DNA of 64,000 nt, taken from assembly GCF_000518485.1 (NCBI RefSeq), contig NZ_JADR01000006.1, positions 62,001 through 126,000 on the forward strand, given 5' to 3'. The translations under genes were made by a program, and so were the position numbers. Positions 26,871 through 37,500 of this stretch are shown in pieces. This DNA is from Olleya marilimosa CAM030. Its GTDB lineage: Bacteria; Bacteroidota; Bacteroidia; Flavobacteriales; Flavobacteriaceae. The notes beneath the pieces are model-generated. The model saw nothing but the letters and a program-made list of their open reading frames with translations. It searched no databases and was not told the DNA's origin. Within the stretch, counting starts at the first letter, position 1; each line of letters opens with the position of its first letter.

Positions 26871-27506
26871 ATGGGTAATTTAAATTTAATAACAATAATA
26901 ATAATTGCAGCCAATGTTATTATCTCTTACAAGGGATTTGAAGATTATGCTTTTTTTGAAAAATATAAATTTAATGTTGGAGCCATAAAAAGAGGCGAGC
27001 AGTTTAGAATATTTACTTCTGGGTTTTTACATGTTAATCAACAACATTTACTATTTAACATGATAACGCTTTACTTTTTTGCTTGGTTGGTAATTGCAAG
27101 GGTAGGCGAAACTAAATTTATAATCATATACTTAATTAGTCTTATAGCAGGAAGTTTATTGTCTTTGGTTTTTAATAAAGATAATTATCACTACAGTGCT
27201 GTTGGAGCAAGTGGTGCAGTTATGGGAGTCATTTATTCTGCTATAATGTTTGACCCTTGGATGGAAATTAACTTTATTATTCCAGGTTGGGTTTTTGGTA
27301 TAGGGTATTTATTGTACTCAATTTACGGGATGAAAAAACAAATAGGTAATATTGGTCATGATGCCCATTTTGGAGGTGCAGTTGGTGGTTATATAACCAC
27401 ATTAATTATCGCTCCATGGTTATTAAAAACTGACTTAACAATGGTTTTAGTTTTAGCAATACCAATTGTAGTACTTTTTATTATGCAAAAGCTAGGTAAA
27501 ATTTAG
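26871..27506 (+). CDS. rhomboid intramembrane serine protease
   Basis: A 211-residue membrane protein with six hydrophobic helices. The catalytic dyad is visible as Ser114 in GASGAVMG and His166 in AHFGGAVGG. HVNQQHLLFNM (about 54-64) is the conserved loop/helix region of rhomboids. It cleaves transmembrane helices within the bilayer; the substrate is not predictable. Its end overlaps the convergent tlpA-like gene by four bases. Confidence 0.9.
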   Translation: MGNLNLITIIIIAANVIISYKGFEDYAFFEKYKFNVGAIKRGEQFRIFTSGFLHVNQQHLLFNMITLYFFAWLVIARVGETKFIIIYLISLIAGSLLSLVFNKDNYHYSAVGASGAVMGVIYSAIMFDPWMEINFIIPGWVFGIGYLLYSIYGMKKQIGNIGHDAHFGGAVGGYITTLIIAPWLLKTDLTMVLVLAIPIVVLFIMQKLGKI

Positions 27507-28015
27507 TTAGTTAAAATTTCGGCAATCTTATCTTCTAAAGCTTTTCCACGTAAGTTTTTAGCAATAATTTTTCCTTCACCATCTAAAATATAAGTTGCAG
27601 GAATAGAGCGTACACCATAAGCTAAAGCAATTGGTTCTTGCCATCCTTCTAAATTAGACACGTGTTTCCAAGTTAATTTGTCTTGCGCAATAGCTTTTAA
27701 CCAACGGTCTTTTTGACCTTGTTTATCTAAGGATATTCCAACAATTTCTAAACCTTTATCGTGGTATTGATTATACATTTTAACCACATTTGGGTTTTCG
27801 CGTCTGCAAGGACCACACCAACTAGCCCAAAAATCTAATACAATTACTTTGGCGTCAACATCATTTAAAGACAAGTCTTTACCATCAGGAGTTGTTGCAG
27901 TAAATGTTGGAGCATAATCACCAATTTCGGTACCAAAAACAAGTGGTTTTGAAGGTTCTTGTTTACAAGAAAAACTTAGAGTAGCAACTAGTAAAAGTAG
28001 TATGTATGGTTTCAT
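27503..28015 (-). CDS. TlpA/ResA-family thioredoxin-like lipoprotein
   Basis: A 170-residue protein with a lipoprotein signal (LSFSC, Cys17) and a thioredoxin fold of the AhpC/TSA-TlpA type. The redox motif is WCGPC (Cys67, Cys70) in FWASWCGPCRRENP, and the cis-Pro is in GVRSIPATYI. It should face the periplasm and reduce disulfides, for example in cytochrome c maturation or secreted proteins. It is divergent from mnmE across a 64-base gap. Confidence 0.9.
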   Translation of the reverse strand: MKPYILLLLVATLSFSCKQEPSKPLVFGTEIGDYAPTFTATTPDGKDLSLNDVDAKVIVLDFWASWCGPCRRENPNVVKMYNQYHDKGLEIVGISLDKQGQKDRWLKAIAQDKLTWKHVSNLEGWQEPIALAYGVRSIPATYILDGEGKIIAKNLRGKALEDKIAEILTN

Positions 28016-28067
28016 GATTTAAATATTTCTTACAAATATAAAATATAAAAATTGAATATTTTATGTC

Positions 28068-28075
28068 TATTTTTG
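28068..28075 (+). promoter_or_regulatory. candidate -7 box directly before mnmE
   Basis: TATTTTTG ends five bases before the ATG at 28080. If used, the mRNA would be leaderless or nearly so. No -33 TTG lies at the standard distance, so the box may be fortuitous in this AT-rich gap. Confidence 0.35.
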
Positions 28076-28079
28076 CATT

Positions 28080-29471
28080 ATGATTTATAACGATACAATT
28101 GTAGCATTAGCAACCGCTTCAGGAGCAGGAGCAGTAGCCATTATTAGATTATCTGGTAAGGATGCTATAGCTATTGCAGACCGCTGTTTTGAGTCTGTAA
28201 AAAGTAATAAAACACTTTTAAACCAAAAAACACATACCATACATTTAGGTCATATTGTGGATAACAAACGTACCATTGACCAAGTTTTGGTTTCGGTTTT
28301 TAAAAATCCAAATTCTTATACAGGTGAAGACGTTGTAGAGGTGTCTTGTCATGGTTCTATTTATATTCAGCAAGAAATTATTCAATTGTTTTTAAGAAAC
28401 GGTTGTAGAATGGCTAATGCTGGAGAGTTTACTTTACGTTCATTTTTAAACGGGAAATTAGATTTAAGTCAAGCTGAAGCTGTCGCAGATTTAATTTCTA
28501 GTGATAATGAAGCCTCACATCAAATTGCGATGCAACAAATGCGTGGTGGTTTTTCTAGCGAGATTGCTAAATTAAGAGCAGAATTAATGAATTTTGCGTC
28601 ATTAATCGAGTTAGAATTAGATTTTGCAGAAGAGGACGTAGAGTTTGCAGATCGAACACAGTTTCAGGCTTTAGTAGAAAAAATAACCTTTGTATTAAAA
28701 CGCTTAATAGATAGTTTTGCTGTAGGTAATGTTATAAAAAATGGTATACCAGTAGCTATTGTTGGCGAGCCTAATGTTGGTAAATCCACACTTTTAAACG
28801 CACTGTTAAATGAAGAAAGAGCCATTGTAAGTGATATAGCAGGTACCACAAGAGATACCATTGAAGATGAGTTAGTAATTAACGGTATAGGCTTTAGGTT
28901 TATTGATACTGCAGGAATTAGAGAAACTAAGGACGTTGTTGAAAGTATTGGAATCAAGAAAACCTTTGAAAAAATGGAGCAAGCCCAAGTGGTTGTACTT
29001 CTTTTTTCTGCTGAAGAATTTAAAACAGAAAGCAAACGATTAAAAATAGAAATTGAAAAAATTAAGAATAAGTTTCCGCTTAAGCCACTATTAATCATAG
29101 CTAATAAGGTTGATACTTTAAATGCAGAAGAATTAGATCGACTAAAGCTTCAGTTTGAAAATGTCCATTTACTATCCGCTAAATCTGGTTTAGGAGTAGA
29201 GGAGTTAAAAGAGAAATTGATTGGTTTTGTAAATACAGGTGCGCTTCGTAATAACGAAACAATTGTGACAAATACAAGACACTATGACTCACTGTTAAAA
29301 GCTTTTGAAGAAATTCAGAAAGTAAAATATGGACTAGAGTCGGGCTTGTCAGGAGATTTATTAGCAATAGATATTAGACAAGCTTTATACCATTTTGGTG
29401 AAATTACTGGTGAAATCACTAGTGATGATTTATTAGGAAATATTTTTGCTAATTTCTGTATTGGCAAATAA
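28080..29471 (+). CDS. mnmE: tRNA modification GTPase MnmE
   Basis: A 463-residue protein of standard length. It has the N-terminal tetrahydrofolate-binding domain (ATASGAGAVAIIRLSG), a G domain with GEPNVGKSTLLN and DTAGIRETKD, NKVD for guanine, and the C-terminal FCIGK with the catalytic Cys. With MnmG it makes cmnm5 or nm5 modification at wobble uridine of tRNAs. It is a single gene here, with no mnmG nearby. Confidence 0.96.
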   Translation: MIYNDTIVALATASGAGAVAIIRLSGKDAIAIADRCFESVKSNKTLLNQKTHTIHLGHIVDNKRTIDQVLVSVFKNPNSYTGEDVVEVSCHGSIYIQQEIIQLFLRNGCRMANAGEFTLRSFLNGKLDLSQAEAVADLISSDNEASHQIAMQQMRGGFSSEIAKLRAELMNFASLIELELDFAEEDVEFADRTQFQALVEKITFVLKRLIDSFAVGNVIKNGIPVAIVGEPNVGKSTLLNALLNEERAIVSDIAGTTRDTIEDELVINGIGFRFIDTAGIRETKDVVESIGIKKTFEKMEQAQVVVLLFSAEEFKTESKRLKIEIEKIKNKFPLKPLLIIANKVDTLNAEELDRLKLQFENVHLLSAKSGLGVEELKEKLIGFVNTGALRNNETIVTNTRHYDSLLKAFEEIQKVKYGLESGLSGDLLAIDIRQALYHFGEITGEITSDDLLGNIFANFCIGK

Positions 29472-29513
29472 GCCTAGTTAATAAGTAAAACAAGTCAGGT
29501 AATTAAAATATAA

Positions 29514-29882
<369 letters not shown>

Positions 29883-30070
29883 TTGTTAATTTTAGGTTTA
29901 GTTAATTTGATCGTACTTTAAAAACGAAAAAAAAAGTGTAAAGTATTTTAAATCATTGAATTAAAGTATTTATAATGATTTGTAAAATAGCCTTAGCTTT
30001 CTGATTATAGCAAGATTGAAAAAAACATTCGTAGTTTTAAATAAATTATTTTATCTTTTAACTGTAAATT

Positions 30071-30091
30071 ATTGATTTTGAATTAATCAAT
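30071..30091. promoter_or_regulatory. palindromic site upstream of the module A signalling operon
   Basis: ATTGATT (30071-30077) and AATCAAT (30085-30091) are inverted and seven bases apart, ending 38 bases before the start of the PAS-protein gene. It could be an operator or the stem of a 5' leader. No protein can be named. Confidence 0.35.
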
Positions 30092-30129
30092 GTATTGGAA
30101 TATAATGTTTTAAGATAACAATTTGTTTT

Positions 30130-31524
30130 ATGAGCGATGCAAACATTAAATTAGCTGAGCAATTACAGAAGCTATATGGGTTTTCGGATAGTTTTATTGA
30201 GTCGCTTCAAGATGGATTAATAATAATAACGCCAAAAGGCGAAATTGTATTAACTAATGATGCCTTAAGTCGTTTAACAGGTTTTGATAAAACAGAATTG
30301 ACAGGAGCATTACTACCTTTCCCTTTTTGGCCACCAGAGTTGCATAAAGATTATAAAATGCTTTTTAATGAGCTTTCAAAAGATCATGTAAAAAGAGAAT
30401 TTAAAATTATCTATATGCACAAAAACGGGAAGCGTTTTCCTGTAACCGTATTTTTTGCAAGTATAAAAAATAATCAAGATAAGGTTATAGCCTACGTTTG
30501 CTTTATTCAAAATATAGCAGATGTTGATTTTAAAGCATTAAACAATCAATCTTGGAATCAAGAAGTTTTCACAATTTTAAATTATCGAAAAAAGTATTTA
30601 GACTTAGTTCTACAGCGTAAAATAAATCAACAACTACAAATTACTTTAAGTAATATATCAGACGGATTTGTCACATTAGATGAAGATTTATGTTACACCT
30701 ATGCTAATAATAAGGCAATTCAGCTAATAGGAAAAAAAGGCGTAGATTTGATAGGCCAAAACATATGGAAAGTTTTTCCTGAGATAATAGGACATCCTTT
30801 TTATAAAGCTTTTTGTAAGGCATTAGAAACCCAATCTACACAATATTTTAAAGGCGAGTTTAAACCCTATGAAAAATGGTTTGATTGTCGATTTTACCCT
30901 TCAGATACTGGAGGTATGTCTATTTATTTTTTAGATATTTCTAATCAAGAAAAAACAGAAGAATTACTATCTGAAAGTAAAAACGATTTAAATGCTATCA
31001 TAAATAACATTGGAGATCCATTATTTGTAAAAGACGAAGAAAGTCGATTGTTAATAGTAAATGATGCCTTTTGTAAAATGTTTGATACTAATAGGCAGCT
31101 TGTAATAGGTAAAACTTTAGCAGAAAAGGTAGCAGAGCAAGAACGAGAAGCTTTTTTAAAAGTCGATACAGAAGTTTTAAAAACAGGAATTGAAAACATA
31201 AGTGAAGAAACCTTAACAGTCAAAAACAGCAATACTAGAACTATTTCTACACGAAAAACTAGATACGTTGATAAAAGTGGAAGTAAATTTATAATTGGTA
31301 CAATTAGAGATATTACTAATCGTAAAAAAGCAGAAATTGAACTAGATCTATATAGGCATCAACTGGAAGAACTTGTTAATAGTAGGACAGAAGAGGTTAA
31401 TATTAAGAATGCCGAACTACAGCGTATGAATAAATTATTTATTGGACGTGAATTAAAAATGAAAGAATTAAAAAATACAATTAAAAAATTAGAAGAAGAA
31501 ATCGATAACTTAAATAAACAATAA
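30130..31524 (+). CDS. multi-PAS sensory protein without output domain
   Basis: A 464-residue cytoplasmic protein with three PAS/PAC repeats (about 20-130, 160-275, 285-410) and a C-terminal coiled coil (about 410-464). There is no H-box, ATPase, REC or DNA-binding domain. It begins a four-gene signalling run, 29 bases before a CHASE histidine kinase. It might deliver a small-molecule or redox signal to its neighbours through PAS-PAS contact. That is inference; similar PAS-only proteins can also be the remains of a shortened kinase. Confidence 0.8.
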   Translation: MSDANIKLAEQLQKLYGFSDSFIESLQDGLIIITPKGEIVLTNDALSRLTGFDKTELTGALLPFPFWPPELHKDYKMLFNELSKDHVKREFKIIYMHKNGKRFPVTVFFASIKNNQDKVIAYVCFIQNIADVDFKALNNQSWNQEVFTILNYRKKYLDLVLQRKINQQLQITLSNISDGFVTLDEDLCYTYANNKAIQLIGKKGVDLIGQNIWKVFPEIIGHPFYKAFCKALETQSTQYFKGEFKPYEKWFDCRFYPSDTGGMSIYFLDISNQEKTEELLSESKNDLNAIINNIGDPLFVKDEESRLLIVNDAFCKMFDTNRQLVIGKTLAEKVAEQEREAFLKVDTEVLKTGIENISEETLTVKNSNTRTISTRKTRYVDKSGSKFIIGTIRDITNRKKAEIELDLYRHQLEELVNSRTEEVNIKNAELQRMNKLFIGRELKMKELKNTIKKLEEEIDNLNKQ

Positions 31525-31553
31525 CACATAATTTTTTTTGATTCTTTTTATAT

Positions 31554-34082
31554 ATGAAGCTTATTCAATTTTATTCAATATTAAAAAAACCATTAGTAGC
31601 AGGCTTTATAACCTTTGCATTATTACTGTTTTTAACGCAATACATAACATTCCAAAAATATTACATTAACGAAAATAATCAGAAAAGAGAAATTGCTAAT
31701 CAAGTAAATTTAATTGAAGAAAAATTACAATCTTTAGTTATGTTTAGTTATTCAGCAACTAAATCCTTGGCATATATAGTAGAAAGAAACGGAATTCCTG
31801 AGGACTTTGACGACATAGCTGTAGAGTTGTTAAACCGTAGTAAGTATTTTGATGTTGTGGAGTTGGTGGATAGTAAAGGATTTATTACTCATGTCTATCC
31901 ATTAAAAGATAATGATGTAATTGGGTATAATATTATAGATAGTAAGGAGGCTAGTAGTGGTGCTTTAGCAACAATTAAAAGAAATGATTTTTTTATAGCA
32001 GGTCCAGTTAACCTTAAACAAGGAGGTATTGGCATAGTTAGTCGCCAACCCATTATTATTGATTATAAATTTGCTGGATTTTCTGCGGTAGTAACCAAAT
32101 TATCAACTTTTTTTAAAGATTTAAATATAGATCCTTCCAATAATAAGCAATATATATATCAACTATCTAGAGTAAATCAAAAGACAGGAGAAGAGGACTT
32201 TTTTTTAGATAATGATGTTTCTGGTTATCAGGCATATGCTGTGCCAATAGAGATGACCTTTGGAGAGTGGAAGCTATATGTTATCCCAACCAAACTAGAT
32301 TTTAATACAGCAATCATTTTTGCTATAATTGGTTTTTTACTTACTTTAATAAGCAGTTTTGGCGTTTGGTATTTTGCAGGACGCTCAGAACGTATTCATA
32401 AATTAATTAACATAGAGCTTAAAAAGCAAAAATCACAATTAAATAAAGTATATCAAACTAGCAGGAATCAGATCAAATTAAGTGAGTCTAACCTTAATAA
32501 AGCCCAGCGTATTGCAAAACTAGGTAATTGGGAGCTTTGTCTAGAAACAAACAAACTAACTTGGTCTAACGAGATGTTTAGAATTTTTAAAAAAAATCCA
32601 AAACATTTTAAAGTTTCACATCAAGCAATGCTGGAAGCTATACATCCGGAAGACAGAGAATTTGTATCAAAAACATACTCAGATTCCATAATAAATAAAG
32701 TTCCATATCGCATTACCTATCGTTTAAAACTTGAAGATAATCAAATTAAATACATAGACGAGCAGTGCGAAACTATTTTTGATAAAAACCAAGTTGCCGA
32801 AAAATCGTTTGGAATAGTTCAGGATATTACAGCGCGAATAAAAAGTGAAGAAGGTCTTAAAAAAAGCGAACTATTGTATCGCAGCTTAACGTCAAACGCA
32901 CCAGTAGCTATATTTAATATTAATCATAAAGGCGAGTGTACTTATGTAAACGAGCATTGGATCAAACTTTCAGGAATAAGCTATGCAGATGCTATGGGTC
33001 AAGGTTGGTTAGAAGCTTTTCATCCAGAGGATAAAAATAAGATAATTGATGAATGGGAAATGGCAATGTCATCAAATATCAAATTTAAAACAGATCTTAG
33101 GTTTAAGGATAATACAGGTAAAATCACATTTTTAACAGTAAAGGCTACAAAACTTTTAGACGAAGAAAATAATGTTTTTGGATATATTGGGATAGCCTCA
33201 GATGTTACAGAAAGAATAAATAACGAGAAAGAATTATTAAAATATAAAAACAATTTAGAGGAATTAGTTAATGTAAGGACAGAAGAGCTTAATGATAGTA
33301 AAGACGCTTTATTAAATTTGCTTGAGGATTTAAATTTTCAATCCTTAGAGTTAGAAAAAGAAAAAGCTAAAGCACAATCTGCAGATTTAATGAAATCCGC
33401 ATTTTTGGCAACTATGTCGCATGAGTTAAGGACACCTATGAATTCTATTATAGGATTTACTGGTATTTTACTTAAAGAGTTAGCAGGACCATTAAACGAA
33501 GAGCAAAAAAAGCAAATCAAAATGGTTAAAAATAGTGGTGAACATTTACTGGGTTTAATTAACGACATCTTAGATATATCTAAAATTGAAGCAGGTAAAT
33601 TAAAAGTGTCTTACAGTAGTTTTGATTATTTAGCATCGTTAGAAAAAACAATTAATTTTTTACAACCGCAAGCATCAGCAAAAGGGATTAAAATATTACC
33701 ACAAATTTCAACCTTAGATATTATTTTAAATAGTGATGAGGTTAGAGTGGAGCAAGTATTGTTAAACTTAATGTCTAATGCCATTAAATTTTCAAAAAAA
33801 GGAACTATTACTATTAAAGTAGATATTAAGGATAACATGCTAATTACTCAAGTTATCGATCAAGGTATGGGTATACACAAAAAGGACATCACTAAACTAT
33901 TTGTGCCATTTACTCAGTTAGAAGGTGGTTTGGATAGAAATCATGAAGGCACAGGTCTAGGCTTGTCAATTAGTAAAAACCTAATTGAAAAATTAGGAGG
34001 TACAATATCTGTAGAAAGTACCTTTGGAGAAGGTAGTAATTTTACCTTTACACTACCTTTAATGCCCTTAGATAATAAATAA
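31554..34082 (+). CDS. CHASE-domain sensor histidine kinase
   Basis: An 842-residue kinase. TM1 (about 13-33) and TM2 (about 260-282) flank a CHASE-like periplasmic sensor. Two PAS domains (about 320-435 and 445-560) and a coiled coil follow. The H-box is SHELRTPMNSIIGF with His623, and the ATPase has GTGLGLSISKN and a GEGSNFTF tail. There is no attached receiver, so phosphate must go to a separate protein. Two REC proteins lie directly downstream, the first after 75 bases. The CHASE ligand is unknown. Confidence 0.92.
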   Translation: MKLIQFYSILKKPLVAGFITFALLLFLTQYITFQKYYINENNQKREIANQVNLIEEKLQSLVMFSYSATKSLAYIVERNGIPEDFDDIAVELLNRSKYFDVVELVDSKGFITHVYPLKDNDVIGYNIIDSKEASSGALATIKRNDFFIAGPVNLKQGGIGIVSRQPIIIDYKFAGFSAVVTKLSTFFKDLNIDPSNNKQYIYQLSRVNQKTGEEDFFLDNDVSGYQAYAVPIEMTFGEWKLYVIPTKLDFNTAIIFAIIGFLLTLISSFGVWYFAGRSERIHKLINIELKKQKSQLNKVYQTSRNQIKLSESNLNKAQRIAKLGNWELCLETNKLTWSNEMFRIFKKNPKHFKVSHQAMLEAIHPEDREFVSKTYSDSIINKVPYRITYRLKLEDNQIKYIDEQCETIFDKNQVAEKSFGIVQDITARIKSEEGLKKSELLYRSLTSNAPVAIFNINHKGECTYVNEHWIKLSGISYADAMGQGWLEAFHPEDKNKIIDEWEMAMSSNIKFKTDLRFKDNTGKITFLTVKATKLLDEENNVFGYIGIASDVTERINNEKELLKYKNNLEELVNVRTEELNDSKDALLNLLEDLNFQSLELEKEKAKAQSADLMKSAFLATMSHELRTPMNSIIGFTGILLKELAGPLNEEQKKQIKMVKNSGEHLLGLINDILDISKIEAGKLKVSYSSFDYLASLEKTINFLQPQASAKGIKILPQISTLDIILNSDEVRVEQVLLNLMSNAIKFSKKGTITIKVDIKDNMLITQVIDQGMGIHKKDITKLFVPFTQLEGGLDRNHEGTGLGLSISKNLIEKLGGTISVESTFGEGSNFTFTLPLMPLDNK

Positions 34083-34157
34083 CATTGTCAAAAATTATTT
34101 TAAATACTAAAAAATAATATATTTATAAAGCTATTACTATTCTTAACATCAAAGCCC

Positions 34158-34538
34158 ATGATGCCTACTATTTTAATAATTGAAGATAACATGCAAAACA
34201 TGTATATGTTATCCTATTTACTGGAAAAAAATCAATATCAAGTACTAAAAGCCAACAATGGTTTTGAAGGACTAAAATTAGCAAGAATAAATAATCCAGA
34301 GATAATATTGGTAGATATACAATTGCCAGATATGGATGGTTATGCAATTTGTGACCAGTTAAGAAATAGTGATTTAGCAAAAAACACGACAATTATAGCA
34401 GTAACCTCATATGCGATGGAAGGTGATAAAGAAAAAGCGATGCAAGTAGGAGCAGATGGATACATAGAAAAACCTATAAATCCCGATACTTTTATAAATC
34501 AAATGCAAGAAGTGTATCTTGTAAAAAACCAGAAATAA
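34158..34538 (+). CDS. single-domain response regulator (REC)
   Basis: A 126-residue receiver with the acidic pocket EDN (9-11), phospho-acceptor Asp53 in LVDIQLPDMDGY, Thr in AVTSYAM and Lys in YIEKPIN. It has no output domain. It lies between the CHASE kinase and the sigma-54 activator and may relay or drain phosphate between them. ATG codons at 34158 and 34161 are both possible starts. Confidence 0.9.
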   Translation: MMPTILIIEDNMQNMYMLSYLLEKNQYQVLKANNGFEGLKLARINNPEIILVDIQLPDMDGYAICDQLRNSDLAKNTTIIAVTSYAMEGDKEKAMQVGADGYIEKPINPDTFINQMQEVYLVKNQK

Positions 34539-34544
34539 ATTGGT

Positions 34545-37500
34545 ATGAAAACAATTTTGATAGTAGATGATGTTTTTGAAAATCTATATTTATTAAGAGT
34601 AATTTTATCACAAGCAGGATATAATGTTGTAGAAGCTAATGACGGTAAAGAGGCATTAGATAAATTAACAGAAAAAAGGATAGACTTAATAATTTCTGAC
34701 ATATTAATGCCAGTAATGGATGGTTATATGCTATGTCAAGCTTGTAAAAAAGATGAAAAACTAAAAGATATACCGTTTGTGTTTTACACGTCAACTTATA
34801 CAGAAAAAGTAGACGAAGACTTTGCCTTAAAACTAGGAGCAGCACGTTTTTTAAGAAAACCAACAGACCCAGATCACATAATAGCTTTAGTACAAAGATT
34901 ATTAGATAAGTCTAACCCTTTTACAAAACCTAAAGATAATACAGAGTTTACAGAAGAAGAAGTTTTAAAACTATATAGTAAACGTTTAATAAGTAAATTA
35001 GAACAAAAAAATTTAGAATTAGAAAAAGAAATAACCGAACGAAACAAAATAGAGTTAAAACTAACTAATGAAAACGCAATATTAGATTTAATAGCCAATA
35101 ACACCTCAATTAAAAAGGTCTTTAATCACATAATACATAACTATCAATTCATACGTCCAGAGTTTTACCTATCTATTAGTTTACTAGATGATGATAAAGA
35201 GCATCTAAAACTTATTTCTGCACCAAACTTGCCAAAGGATTACTGTGCAGCCATTAAAAATTTAAAAATTGGTGAAAATGTAGGGTCTTGTGGTACGTCT
35301 GCTTATTTAAAAAAGCCGATTATAGTGTCAGATATTACTACAGATCCACTTTGGAAAGACTACCAACACTTAACAGTTGGTTTTGATTTAAAATCGTGTT
35401 GGTCAATTCCAATACTGTCAGAGAAAAATGAGGTTTTTGGAACCTTCGCAATCTACAGTAGCAATATAAAAACGCCCACTTTTGAAAATATAAGAGAATT
35501 AAACTCTGCAGTAAGCCTAGCAAAAATGGCTATTGTAAAGTTTAAAATGGCTGAGGAAGTAAAGAAAAAAGAAGAGTCTTATGAGTCCTTAGTAGAGCAA
35601 GCCACAGACGCAATTTTGACCTACACCTATGATGGCGTCATTCATACATTTAATAAAGCAACCTATACAACATTAGGATATACAAAAAAGGAGTTTTTAA
35701 AATTAAAAATTCAAGATTTTATAATTGGAGATGTTATTCAAAATAAAGTAGTTCGAGACGCCATACTTAAAGGCGAAGCTGTTATTTTTGATAGACAGCT
35801 CATGTGTAAAGACCAAACAATAATAGATGTAGAGATTTCGGCAAAACTTCAAAAAGACGGAAAAGTTCTAGCTATAGTGCGTGATGTCTCTGAACGTAAA
35901 AAAGCAGAAGCCAAATTATTAGAAAGCGAGTATAATTTAAGGCAATCCCAAATAGTAGCCAATCTAGGATCATACGCTGTCGATTTAAAAACAATGACAT
36001 GGGATTGTACAGAGCTATTATATCAAATTTTAGGAATAGATGACAACTATGTTAAAACAATAGATAGTTGGATTGATCTTGTTCATATAGAGGACAAAGT
36101 AGAAGTATTAAATTATTTTGAAAGCTGTGTAAAAAACAATAAACGATTTAATAAGGAGTATCGTATTATTCAATTTGATTCCAAAAAAGAAATTTGGGTG
36201 CAAGGTATAGGCGAGTTACTTTTTGATGACAACGCAAACCCTATTAAAATGATAGGGACCATGCAAAATATTTCTGAGCGTAAAGAAGTAGAATTAAAGC
36301 TTCAGAGAAATGAAAAATCTTTATTAGAAGCTCAAAAAATAGCTAAAATAGGTAGCTACTATTTAGATTTAGAGACCAGTTTAGCTCAGGCCTCAATAAC
36401 CTTTAAAGAGATTGCAGGTTTAGAGCAGGAGGATGCCATTTCTCGAAAATTATGGAAAGACATTACACACCCAGAAGATGCTAAAAAAAATAGTGAAGAA
36501 ATTGATAAGTGTATAAAAACTGGAGGTGAGTTTGATTTAGAATATAGAATTTTTTCTAAAACCGATAATAAATTAAAGTGGATACATGGTTTAGGTGAAG
36601 TGTCTTATCAAAACGGTAAACCAAAAAGCTTTTTTGGAACAATACAAGATATTACTGAGCGTAAAACTGCCGAAATTAAAATTCAAGAAAGTGAAAAATC
36701 ACTATCAACCGCTCAAAAAATAGCCAAAATAGGAAGTTTTAATCTTGACCTTATAAACTTGATAGCTAAAACTTCGGATACTTTTAATGATATAGTGGAG
36801 TATGAAACGGATAACAAAATATCTTTTGACTTTTGGAAAAGTATAGTACATCCTGATGACAGAGCAATAATAAAAGATGCAGTAATAAAAAGCGAAAAAC
36901 TAAATCAGAAGTTTGATTTAGAATATAGAATTATTAGTACCAAAACTAAACAGGTAAAATGGATTCATGGTTTAGGAGAGGTGTTTTACGTAGATGATAT
37001 TCCTTCAAGTTTTGTAGGGACTATCCAAGATATTACAGAGCGTAAAAAGGCAGAATTAGACCTTAAAATAGCCAATGAGTTTACTGAAAACCTTGTAATG
37101 TCAATGCAAGAAGGTTTATTAATGGTCGATCTTGAGGGTACTATCATGAAGGTTAATGATTCATTATGTGATATTTTAGGATATACCGAAGCGGAACTTA
37201 TTGGCATGGATTTACCTTATCCTTTTGCAAGGCCAGAGGATTATGAACTCATGATGGAGATTAAAGATAAAGTAGCAAAAGGCCAAGCTCCTTCTTTTCA
37301 GCTAGAATTTATCAGAAAAAATGGAACTAGATTTATAGCATCATTCTTAGCAGGTATTATTTATGATGACCAAGGAGATGTTTTAGCAATTTTTGCAACT
37401 ATAAAAGATATTTCTGAGGACTTAAAAATAAAAGAAACATTAAAACAAATAGCCTTAAAGTCTACTCAGAAAAAAGACGTCATATTAAAATTAGCGACCT

